Source: Paenibacillus_Z sp042653205 (GTDB lineage Bacteria > Bacillota > Bacilli > Paenibacillales > Paenibacillaceae). From it: DNA of 64,000 bases. The DNA is taken from contig NZ_JBHSHY010000025.1 in NCBI RefSeq assembly GCF_042653205.1, positions 21,913-85,912 of the forward strand, given 5' to 3'. The notes below the pieces were generated by a model, which saw only the letters and a list, made by a program, of their open reading frames with translations, was not told the DNA's origin and did no database searches. The first letter of the stretch is position 1; the number at the start of each line of letters is the position of its first letter. The translations under genes and the position numbers were made by a program. Of the stretch, positions 24,820 through 31,740 are shown in pieces.

Positions 24820-26541
24820 ATGGCTACGAAACTTCCGAAAGTGCCGATCGTCATCGTCGGCATGGGCTGGGTCGGCGGCATCCTCGCCGCGGAACTGACG
24901 AAGGCCGGCCATTCCGTGGTCGGGCTGGAGCGGGGCAAAAGCCGGAACACGCAGGATTACTTCCATGTGCACGACGAGCTGCGCTACGCGTCCCGCTACG
25001 AGCTGATGCAGGATTTGTCCAAAGAAACGGTCACGTTCCGCAACACGGACAAGCAGCGGGCTCTGCCGATGCGCAGCTACGGCTCGTTCCTGCTCGGCGA
25101 AGGGCTGGGCGGCGCGGGCGTCCATTGGAACGGCCAGTATTACCGGTTCCTGCCGTACGATTTCCAGATCCGCAGCAAGACGATCGAGCGCTACGGCGCC
25201 AAAAAAATTCCGGAAGGCATGGCGATCCGCGACTGGGGCATCACCTACGACGAGCTGGAGCCGTATTACGTGAAATTCGAGCAGATGGCCGGCATCGGCG
25301 GCGAGCAGACAACCCAGCCGAACGTCGGGAAGATGTCCAAGCCGTTCCCGGTCGGCCCGATGAAGAAAACGCCGGGCATGAAGCTGTTCGAGGATGCGGC
25401 GAAGAAGCTCGGTTACCACCCGTACGTCATTCCGTCGGCCAACCTGACCGAGCTGTACAAAAACCCGGACGGCATCGAGCGGGCGGCCTGCCAATACTGC
25501 GGCTACTGCGAGCGGTTCGGCTGCGAATACGGGGCGAAATCCGATCCTGTCGTCACGGTGCTGCCCGTCGCCCAGAAGACGGGCAAGCTGGACCTCCGGA
25601 CGCATTCGACCGTAACGGAAGTGCTGCACGATGGCAAGAAGGCGACGGGCGTCCGTTACGTCAATACACCGACCGGCGAAGAGTACATTCAGCCGGCGGA
25701 CGTCGTCATTCTCGCGAGCTACCTGTTCTCCAACGTCCGCCTGCTGCTGCTCTCCAAGCTCGGCCGGCCGTACGACCCGCAATCCGACACGGGCGCGGTC
25801 GGCCGCAACTACGCCTATCAAGTGAACGGCGCCAGCACGAACGTCATGTACGAGGACCGCGAATTCAACCTGGCGATGGGCGCGGGGGCGCTCGGCAGCA
25901 GCATCGACGATTACAATGGCGACAATTTCGATCACGCGGACCTGAAGTTTCTGCACGGCGCGAACATCCGGTTCACGCAGACGGGCGCGAGGCCGATCCA
26001 GTTCCAGCCCGCGCCGATGGGCACCGCCAAATGGGGCGCCGAATTCAAGAAGCAGACGCTCCATTACTCGAACCGCGTGCTGACCGTGGCGGCGCAGGGC
26101 TCCAGCATGCCGTGGCGCCACCATTACCTTGATCTCGATCCGACCTACAAGGACGCGCTCGGCCTGCCGCTGATCCGGCTGACGTTCGACTTCGAGGACC
26201 AGGACCGCGAGCTCGTGACGTACATCGCGGGTAAGACGAAGGAAATCGCCGACGGGATGGGGGGCACACAGACGGAGGTTCATAACTCCATCAAGCAGTA
26301 CAACATCGTGCCGTACCAGTCCACGCATAATACGGGCGGCGCCATTATGGGAAGCGATCCCAAGACGTCGGTCGTCAATAACTACTTGCAAATGTGGGAT
26401 GCCCCGAACGTGTTCGTCGTCGGTGCGTCGGCGTTCTCGCATAACAGCGGGTTCAACCCGACGGCGACCGTCGGGGCGCTCGCCTACCGGGCGGCGGAAG
26501 GCATCGCCAAATATATCGCCAAACCCGGACCGCTCACATGA
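24820..26541 (+). CDS. GMC-family FAD-dependent dehydrogenase (large subunit)
   Basis: A 573-residue flavoprotein. The FAD-binding Rossmann motif is VGMGWVGG near residues 14-21. The GMC signature LGEGLGGAGVHWNG lies near 96-109. The C-terminal catalytic region has STHNTGGAIMG and AFSHNSGFNPTATVGALAY. A cysteine cluster, CQYCGYCERFGCEYG at about 224-238, lies where FAD-dependent glucose/gluconate dehydrogenases bind a 3Fe-4S cluster. No signal peptide is present, so export is expected together with the Tat-signal subunit encoded upstream. Related enzymes oxidise sugars, sugar acids or alcohols outside the cytoplasm and feed the respiratory chain; the substrate is unknown. The stop overlaps the tatC start (ATGA). 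Confidence 0.9.
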   Translation: MATKLPKVPIVIVGMGWVGGILAAELTKAGHSVVGLERGKSRNTQDYFHVHDELRYASRYELMQDLSKETVTFRNTDKQRALPMRSYGSFLLGEGLGGAGVHWNGQYYRFLPYDFQIRSKTIERYGAKKIPEGMAIRDWGITYDELEPYYVKFEQMAGIGGEQTTQPNVGKMSKPFPVGPMKKTPGMKLFEDAAKKLGYHPYVIPSANLTELYKNPDGIERAACQYCGYCERFGCEYGAKSDPVVTVLPVAQKTGKLDLRTHSTVTEVLHDGKKATGVRYVNTPTGEEYIQPADVVILASYLFSNVRLLLLSKLGRPYDPQSDTGAVGRNYAYQVNGASTNVMYEDREFNLAMGAGALGSSIDDYNGDNFDHADLKFLHGANIRFTQTGARPIQFQPAPMGTAKWGAEFKKQTLHYSNRVLTVAAQGSSMPWRHHYLDLDPTYKDALGLPLIRLTFDFEDQDRELVTYIAGKTKEIADGMGGTQTEVHNSIKQYNIVPYQSTHNTGGAIMGSDPKTSVVNNYLQMWDAPNVFVVGASAFSHNSGFNPTATVGALAYRAAEGIAKYIAKPGPLT

Positions 26542-27302
26542 GCGGCCGGGAGAACGGCAAACTGTCCGCGGACCGGGAGCTGATCGCGCATTTGACGGAG
26601 CTGCGCAAGCGGCTCATCGTTGCGGCGGCGTGGTTCGTGCTTTCCCTGGCCGCCGGTCTTTACGCGTCGCCGCGCTTGCTGCATTTCGTCAAGACGCATC
26701 TCGGATCGGTGAAGGTGGAATGGAGCGTCTTCTCGCTGTCCGATGGTCTGGCCGTCTATATGAAATGCGCGCTCATGGTCGGGCTGCTGCTATCGCTGCC
26801 GGTGTTCGTCTACCAGCTGTGGGCGTTCGCGCGGCCGGGGATGACCGAATCGGAAGCGAAGGCGACGCTGATGTACGTGCCGCTTTCGCTGCTGCTGTTC
26901 GCGGCCGGCGTGCTGTTCGGCTACCTGGTCGCCCTGCCGATGATGATCGCGTTCATGATCAAGCTCAATCGGTCGATTGGGGCGCAAGAGGTGTACGGCA
27001 TCCAGCATTACGTGTCCTTCCTCGTCAGCTTCCTGCTGCCGATGGGCATCGCGTTCGAAATGCCGCTCGTGCTGCTCCTGCTGACCCGCATCGGGCTGCT
27101 CACGCCAGGAAAGCTGAAGCAGGCGCGCAAGTTTGCGTACGTCGGCTTGGCCGTACTGGGTTCGCTCATCTCTCCACCGGATTTCGTCTCGCATCTGTCG
27201 GTGACGCTTCCACTCATCCTGCTGTTCGAGATCAGCGCTTTCGTCAGCATCCGGTATTTTCGGAGGCGGGAGAAACGGGCACTGAAGCCGGCGATGCCAT
27301 AA
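26538..27302 (+). CDS. tatC: Sec-independent protein translocase TatC
   Basis: A 254-residue protein with six membrane segments, the receptor for twin-arginine signals. The conserved N-terminal HLTELRKRLI, the FARPGMTESEAK loop and FEMPLVLLLLTRIGLLTP are all present. It overlaps the GMC gene by 4 nt. A tatC translationally coupled to a Tat-dependent oxidoreductase suggests a dedicated substrate-translocase pair, as with TatAdCd and PhoD in B. subtilis. Confidence 0.96.
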   Translation: MSGRENGKLSADRELIAHLTELRKRLIVAAAWFVLSLAAGLYASPRLLHFVKTHLGSVKVEWSVFSLSDGLAVYMKCALMVGLLLSLPVFVYQLWAFARPGMTESEAKATLMYVPLSLLLFAAGVLFGYLVALPMMIAFMIKLNRSIGAQEVYGIQHYVSFLVSFLLPMGIAFEMPLVLLLLTRIGLLTPGKLKQARKFAYVGLAVLGSLISPPDFVSHLSVTLPLILLFEISAFVSIRYFRRREKRALKPAMP

Positions 27303-27347
27303 GCGCGCACCGCGCATTCAACCGATACGGGAAAGGAGGTCATCCGC

Positions 27348-27551
27348 ATGTTCAACAATGTCGGCATTTCCGGGCTGATCATCATTCTGGCCATCGCGCT
27401 CATCGTTTTCGGGCCGGCCAAGCTGCCGCAGCTCGGCCGCGCGTTCGGCGATACGCTGCGCGAATTCCGCAACTCGACGAAGGGCATTATAATCGACGAC
27501 GCGACGGAAGAGCAGCAGCAGCCCGTCAAGGAATTGGAACAAGCTAAATAA
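27348..27551 (+). CDS. tatA: Sec-independent protein translocase TatA
   Basis: A 67-residue pore-forming Tat component: an N-terminal membrane helix (ISGLIIILAIALIVFGP), the conserved FGPAKLPQLGRAFGDTLREF hinge and amphipathic helix, then a short charged tail. AAAGGAGG lies 9-12 nt before ATG 27348. With TatC next door it forms a minimal TatAC system, as is usual in Firmicutes, which lack TatB. Confidence 0.96.
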   Translation: MFNNVGISGLIIILAIALIVFGPAKLPQLGRAFGDTLREFRNSTKGIIIDDATEEQQQPVKELEQAK

Positions 27552-27563
27552 GGAGGATGAACG

Positions 27564-28010
27564 ATGAATAACCGACTGGGCAAGGGCTTTTTTACGGCGG
27601 CGCTCGTTTGCATGGCGGCGCTGGCGCTGACCGGCTGCGGCGGCAGCAAGAACAACGATGCCGCGAATAACGGCGGCACGAATGCGGGAACGAACACAGG
27701 AACGAATGCCGGCACGAACGCCGGTACGAACGCCGGCGGCGGAGGCGCGCAGAACATAACGGTCAAGGCGACCAACTTCAAATTCGACCAACCCGAAATT
27801 CACGTGAAGCAGGGCGATAAAGTGACGGTGACGCTCGTCGACGAAGCCGGCTCGCACGGCTTCGCGATACCGGATTTCAACGTGGACATCAAAGAGAACA
27901 ATGGTACCGCGACCTTCACCGCCGACAAGACGGGCGAACACCCGTACCATTGCTCGGTCATGTGCGGCTCGGGCCATGCCAACATGGTCGGCAAATTGAT
28001 CGTCGACTGA
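27564..28010 (+). CDS. Lipoprotein with a CuA-type cupredoxin domain
   Basis: A 148-residue lipoprotein. The signal peptide ends in the lipobox LTGC (Cys25). A GTNA-repeat linker (about 38-60) leads to a cupredoxin domain. The copper site reads CSVMCGSGHANM at 130-141, with an upstream His in GSHGFAI (H98). Ligand spacing C-x3-C-x3-H-x2-M plus the earlier His matches the binuclear CuA centre of cytochrome oxidase subunit II, not the mononuclear plastocyanin site. No cytochrome-oxidase transmembrane hairpin is present. As the last gene of the Tat/GMC cassette it is a natural candidate to accept electrons from the dehydrogenase on the outer face of the membrane; that link is inference. Confidence 0.85.
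   Translation: MNNRLGKGFFTAALVCMAALALTGCGGSKNNDAANNGGTNAGTNTGTNAGTNAGTNAGGGGAQNITVKATNFKFDQPEIHVKQGDKVTVTLVDEAGSHGFAIPDFNVDIKENNGTATFTADKTGEHPYHCSVMCGSGHANMVGKLIVD
27675..27734 (+). repeat. Five 12-nt tandem units encoding the GTNA linker of the CuA lipoprotein
   Basis: Units of the form GGNACGAAYGCC encode Gly-Thr-Asn-Ala (one unit Gly-Thr-Asn-Thr). Such in-frame repeats vary readily in copy number and act as a flexible tether between lipid anchor and copper domain. Confidence 0.85.
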
Positions 28011-28033
28011 CGAAGGCACCCGATTCAAACGCT

Positions 28034-28083
28034 GAATAAGCCCTTGCCGGCCGCGGACGATAAGGCTGGCAAGGGCTTATTCG
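28034..28083. terminator. Hairpin terminator between the CuA lipoprotein gene and the convergent small gene
   Basis: GAATAAGCCCTTGCC (28034-28048) pairs perfectly with GGCAAGGGCTTATTC (28068-28082). The symmetric stem can serve both converging genes, though neither side has a long T tract. Confidence 0.75.
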
Positions 28084-28129
28084 GCGTGGGCGATTCGCCG
28101 TGGGCGGCTCGGGTGCGTGCCGCGGTTCG

Positions 28130-28459
28130 TCAGCACAGCTCCTTGATCTGCTTCACGAGATCCAGCCGCCGCAGCTTCAGCTGCCCGATCGAATCCCGGA
28201 TGGCGGCTTCCTCCTCAGAGCTGCCGCTTTGGCGCATCAGCGCGAACAGCTCCATCATCTTATAGTTGATCGCGTTGAATTGCAGCCACAGCTGTTCCTT
28301 CGTCCGTTCCCGGACGGTCTCGTCGCGGGCGGCGTCCTTCCGCCGCAATACTTCCACGATTTCCGCCTGCCAGGCGTTGTCTCCGATCGCCCCCGCGTAA
28401 TTGTACAAGTCCAAGTAATCGTCGACCCGCCGCCCGTTCCACTGCTCCTTCGTCATCAT
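28130..28459 (-). CDS. Hypothetical charged, mostly helical protein, 109 residues
   Basis: I do not recognise this family. The protein is hydrophilic and predicted largely alpha-helical, with an aromatic N-terminal part (DDYLDLYNYAGAIGD), a mixed central region (LWLQFNAINYKMMELFALM) and a C-terminal helix with alternating charges (LKLRRLDLVKQIKELC), which could form a coiled coil or small helical bundle. There is no signal or membrane segment. The start is ATG read from 28459 (a second ATG follows directly), with GGGAGGG about 7 nt upstream on the minus strand. It is the only minus-strand gene between comER and rpsT. Confidence 0.65.
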   Translation of the reverse strand: MMTKEQWNGRRVDDYLDLYNYAGAIGDNAWQAEIVEVLRRKDAARDETVRERTKEQLWLQFNAINYKMMELFALMRQSGSSEEEAAIRDSIGQLKLRRLDLVKQIKELC

Positions 28460-28518
28460 GCTTGACCCTCCCGAAACGCATCGTCAGTTTGCTATTAAGA
28501 TAACCGGATCGTTCCTGT

Positions 28519-28547
28519 TTGACACATTTCACGCCGGATGGTAACGT
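28519..28547 (+). promoter_or_regulatory. SigA promoter of the D-2-hydroxyacid dehydrogenase gene
   Basis: TTGACA (28519-28524), 17-nt spacer, TAACGT (28542-28547) with TGG before the -10 box. Confidence 0.65.
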
Positions 28548-28609
28548 TTAAACCAAAATCAGGGGCAAACATGTGTAAACCAGGAACATCAGGGAGGAGA
28601 GCCGTACAT

Positions 28610-29569
28610 ATGGGAACCATCGTATCCGTTCATACATTTGACGACGAGCAGGCCGCGGCGATTCGGGCGGCGCTGCCGGAATATGAGTTCGTGCAGGCCG
28701 CGGGACTCGAGGAAGCCGAGGCACGAGCGCTGCTGAAATCCGCCGAGATTATCCTCGGGTGGAACCGGGATGTCAAGAAGACGTTGTATACTGAAGGCAT
28801 CGCGCTGAAATGGCTGCAAAACATGGGGGCCGGCATCGATCATCTGCCGCTCGACCGGGTGAAGGAGCTCGGCATCGTCGTCACGAACGCGTCGGGCGTG
28901 CATCCGTTCCAAATCTCGGAATCGATCTTCGCCATGCTGCTGTCGCTGACCCGCGGGGTGCACCGCGCCGTTCGCAGCCAGCTCGCGGCCAGATGGCAGC
29001 CCTCGCTGCGGCTTGGGGAAGCGCACGGCCGGACGATGGCCATCCTAGGCGTCGGCGCGATCGGACTGGAGACAGCCAAGATCGCCAAAGCCTTTCAAAT
29101 GAAGGTGCTCGGCATCCGCCGCACGGGAGGCGAAGCCGAACATGTAGATGAGATGTACGGCATGGACCGCTTGAACGACGTGCTGGCGCAGAGCGATTAC
29201 GTCGTCAACTGCCTGCCGTTGACGGACGCGACGCGCGGCCTGATCGGCGCAGCCCAGTTCGAGGTCATGAAATCGACTTCCTACTACTTAAATATCGGAC
29301 GCGGCGGCACGACCGATACCGAAGCGCTGGTGGAGGCGCTCCGAAGCGGCGGCATCGCGGGGGCCGGCCTGGACGTATTCGAGCAGGAGCCGCTGCCGGC
29401 AGACCATCCGCTGTGGGGGCTGGACAACGTGATCCTGACGCCGCATGAGGCCGGCAGCACGGACGTTTACACGGCCCGCGCGCTGGAGATCGTGCTCGAC
29501 AACCTGGCCCACTACCGCGCGCACGGCGCGCCGGTCCGCAATCTGGTCGACCTGCGCGCGCAATATTGA
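28610..29569 (+). CDS. D-isomer-specific 2-hydroxyacid dehydrogenase family protein
   Basis: A 319-residue NAD(P)-dependent oxidoreductase. The nucleotide motif is LGVGAIG near residue 147. The active-site Arg lies in NIGRGG, the Glu in LDVFEQEPLP, and the His in ILTPHEAG. Members reduce 2-keto acids such as glyoxylate, hydroxypyruvate or phenylpyruvate; the specific substrate is not evident. GGGAGGAG at 28592-28599 supports ATG 28610; an upstream in-frame start at 28538 would overlap the promoter. It has its own promoter and terminator, so it is monocistronic and not part of the comEC-holA neighbourhood seen in B. subtilis. Confidence 0.9.
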   Translation: MGTIVSVHTFDDEQAAAIRAALPEYEFVQAAGLEEAEARALLKSAEIILGWNRDVKKTLYTEGIALKWLQNMGAGIDHLPLDRVKELGIVVTNASGVHPFQISESIFAMLLSLTRGVHRAVRSQLAARWQPSLRLGEAHGRTMAILGVGAIGLETAKIAKAFQMKVLGIRRTGGEAEHVDEMYGMDRLNDVLAQSDYVVNCLPLTDATRGLIGAAQFEVMKSTSYYLNIGRGGTTDTEALVEALRSGGIAGAGLDVFEQEPLPADHPLWGLDNVILTPHEAGSTDVYTARALEIVLDNLAHYRAHGAPVRNLVDLRAQY

Positions 29570-29591
29570 GGCGAGCGGCGGGAGACGAGAA

Positions 29592-29641
29592 GACCGTACG
29601 ACTGTCGGAAATGTTCCGGCAGGGTGTACGGTCCTTTTATT
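29592..29641 (+). terminator. Rho-independent terminator after the dehydrogenase
   Basis: GACCGTAC (29592-29599) pairs with GTACGGTC (29626-29633) and TGTCGGAA with TTCCGGCA inside; the tail is CTTTTATTTT. Confidence 0.88.
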
Positions 29642-29727
29642 TTCTGCTATTCTTTTGATGTACTGGGCCTCGATTCGACTAGGACCATAGACACCTAAAT
29701 TTTTCATAAAAAAGATTCTATATGCTG

Positions 29728-29765
29728 TGCAACATTCGACAGGACGCGTCCGTCTGTAATGTTGC
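29728..29765 (+). promoter_or_regulatory. Nested palindrome and possible ECF-type promoter before the sigma gene
   Basis: GCAACATT (29729-29736) and AATGTTGC (29758-29765) form perfect outer arms. GGACGCGTCC (29742-29751) is a perfect 10-bp palindrome almost exactly at their centre. TGCAAC (29728-29733), 17-nt spacer, CGTC (29751-29754) resembles an ECF (SigW-like) promoter, suggesting autoregulation. The right outer arm lies only a few bases before the ribosome-binding site. Confidence 0.4.
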
Positions 29766-29782
29766 AAGAGGGGGGATCCTCC

Positions 29783-30331
29783 GTGGTAGAGCCAGGCCTG
29801 ATCAAAGCCGCGCAAGCCGGCGATGGCGAAGCTCTTATTACTCTGTTGCGCCAAATCGAAAATCATGTGTACCGGACCGCCTACTATATCGTCAACAACG
29901 AACAGGACGCGATGGATGCCGCCCAAGAAGCCCTTATCCGCATTTATACCAAAATCGGCACGTACGAGGAAAAGGCGCAGTTCAAAACCTGGGTCCAACG
30001 GATCGTGACGAATATTTGCATCGATAAGTTCCGGAGAAACAAGCCTACTGTATCCATCGAGGAGCACGAAATGGTGTTTCAGGATCAGCATACCGTCGAG
30101 GACGAAGTCATGTCGTCGTACACGGCGCAGGATATCCGCAAGGCGATCGACAAGCTGCCCGAGCATCACAGAGCGGTCGTCGTGCTGCGGTACCTGCAGG
30201 ACTTCTCTTACAACGAAATCGCGGATTCGCTTGATTTGCCGCTGAATACCGTCAAATCGTATTTATTCCGGGCAAGGCAGCAGCTGCAGACCTACCTGCA
30301 CGACTATCAGAGAGGAGGTGTCCGAGGATGA
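29783..30331 (+). CDS. ECF RNA polymerase sigma factor (SigW-like)
   Basis: A 182-residue sigma-70 family protein with only regions 2 and 4. Region 2 is DAMDAAQEALIRIYTKIG plus FKTWVQRIVTNICIDKFRR; region 4 is LPEHHRAVVVLRYLQDFSYNEIADSLDLP followed by NTVKSYLFRARQQL (shown in parts). I use GTG 29783 because the GAGGGGGGA ribosome-binding site (29768-29776) is 7 nt upstream; ATG 29759 is in frame but precedes that site. The stop overlaps the next gene (ATGA), which encodes its anti-sigma factor, so both are made together. It probably responds to envelope stress. Confidence 0.9.
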   Translation: MVEPGLIKAAQAGDGEALITLLRQIENHVYRTAYYIVNNEQDAMDAAQEALIRIYTKIGTYEEKAQFKTWVQRIVTNICIDKFRRNKPTVSIEEHEMVFQDQHTVEDEVMSSYTAQDIRKAIDKLPEHHRAVVVLRYLQDFSYNEIADSLDLPLNTVKSYLFRARQQLQTYLHDYQRGGVRG

Positions 30332-31494
30332 ATTGTCAAGAGGTGATGGACTATATGCAACGACAGCTGGATGGGGACCTGGACGAACGGGAAACCGAAA
30401 TCTTGATGAATCATACGCGGCATTGCTCCGAGTGCGCGGCGATGTTCGAACGGTTGAAGCGGCTGTCCGAGGGATTGGAAAGCTTGCCGAAGGTAGCGCC
30501 CAGCTACAGCTTGGTCGACGCGATTCTGCCGAAGCTCGCGGAGCTGTCGGCGGCCGAAGAAGCGCGGACCGTCGAGCCGCCGCCGATCGTCGCGGCCGGC
30601 GAAGGGACGAACCCTCGGCGGACGCAGAAGAGCGGGAACGGCTGGCGCCGATGGCTGCCGATGTCCACGGCGGGCGGCGTCGTCGCGGCTGGCGTCATCG
30701 TCGGCATGTTCTTCCTGAACAGCGGCGGCACCCATACGCTTCGCGACAGTGCGGACAGCGGAATGGCCGCATCGGCGGATAATGCCGCCGACAGCAGCGC
30801 CAGCATCATGAACGAGGCCATCCAGGAAAACAACGCGGCGGCAGATACGGGATCGAGCGGCGACGCTGCGGCGAAGAACGACGGAGGCGTCGCGGCGCAG
30901 GGCGCCGAGAAGAACAAAGCGGCGGCCGGCGGGGCCGAGGTGCACAAGGATCAGATCGCCGTCGATCCGAACGGCGAAGCGATGCCGCCGATCATGGACG
31001 GACGGAGCGCCGGCGGAGCAGATGCTGATCAGTCGTACCCGCCGAATTTCGCGACGGGATCTTCGGGCGAAGGCGATACCGCGGCAAACGGCGGCGGCAA
31101 CGCGCCTGCGGCCGGTTCGAATCAGACGCTGAGCGGCCCCAGCGGCGCGCAAGACGGCGTCGCGGCCGACAGGACGGACAGCAGCGGGGGCAATATGTCC
31201 GCGATGACCCCGGACAATAACCCGTCCGTTTCGTCCAAGGAGCCGGTGATGGCTTCTCCGATATCGGCCGATAAGCAATACCAGGCGTTTATCGTGGACG
31301 GGGATACGGTGAGCGTCTATACCGTCGACGGCAGCGAGCTGAAGTACCAGAGCGCGAAACGGACCGGCATCGCCGATCTGCGCTGGACGGAGGACGATAA
31401 GCTGACGTACACGGCTGTCGACGCGGACGGCGTCAAGAAGACGTTCGTCGTCAACCCGAAGACGGGCACGGAGCAGAAGCAATCTAGCAAATAA
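30328..31494 (+). CDS. Transmembrane zinc-finger anti-sigma factor with long external linker and C-terminal domain
   Basis: A 388-residue protein. The N-terminal anti-sigma domain (1-55) carries the zinc motif HTRHCSEC (H-x3-C-x2-C) with an upstream Cys3. A single membrane helix follows at about 112-131. Next is a 170-residue Ala/Gly/Asp/Asn-rich linker, then a compact C-terminal domain (about 318-385: QYQAFIVDGDTVSVYTVDG, RWTEDDKLTYTAVDADG) that resembles two beta-rich repeats. The topology puts linker and sensor outside the membrane. It is translated from an ATG overlapping the sigma stop. Release of the sigma factor presumably needs proteolysis; a site-2-like protease is encoded at 47302. 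Confidence 0.85.
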   Translation: MNCQEVMDYMQRQLDGDLDERETEILMNHTRHCSECAAMFERLKRLSEGLESLPKVAPSYSLVDAILPKLAELSAAEEARTVEPPPIVAAGEGTNPRRTQKSGNGWRRWLPMSTAGGVVAAGVIVGMFFLNSGGTHTLRDSADSGMAASADNAADSSASIMNEAIQENNAAADTGSSGDAAAKNDGGVAAQGAEKNKAAAGGAEVHKDQIAVDPNGEAMPPIMDGRSAGGADADQSYPPNFATGSSGEGDTAANGGGNAPAAGSNQTLSGPSGAQDGVAADRTDSSGGNMSAMTPDNNPSVSSKEPVMASPISADKQYQAFIVDGDTVSVYTVDGSELKYQSAKRTGIADLRWTEDDKLTYTAVDADGVKKTFVVNPKTGTEQKQSSK

Positions 31495-31645
31495 TGAATA
31501 TGCCCAAGCACACATGACGTGACATTCGCGTATGGTGTAGAGAAGAAAGCGTCATGCGACGATCGAGAAAGCCTTGACGTCCGTATGACCATTCGCTGCC
31601 GGTACCATGGGCCGCGCTCGCGAGTGTTTATATAGATGTTCGGGG

Positions 31646-31690
31646 ACAAAGGGATGAGGTGAAGGCTGCCTCGTCCCTTTGTTGCGTTTT
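31646..31690 (+). terminator. Rho-independent terminator after the sigma/anti-sigma operon
   Basis: ACAAAGGGA (31646-31654) pairs with TCCCTTTGT (31674-31682), extended by GAGG/CCTC, then TGCGTTTT. The remaining 150 nt before it (31495-31645) hold no gene that I can see. Confidence 0.8.
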
Positions 31691-31710
31691 GGCCGGAATG
31701 GCGCTATCGT
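31682..31710 (+). promoter_or_regulatory. Possible promoter of holA
   Basis: TTGCGT (31682-31687), 17-nt spacer, TATCGT (31705-31710). Four of six consensus bases match in each box. Confidence 0.35.
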
Positions 31711-31740
31711 TAACATGATCGGTACGGAGGAGGCGAGCGG

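Noticed and set aside
29700..29761. ATG 29759 as start of the ECF sigma factor
   Set aside because: It lies inside the right arm of the palindrome and upstream of the GAGGGGGG ribosome-binding site; GTG 29783 fits better.
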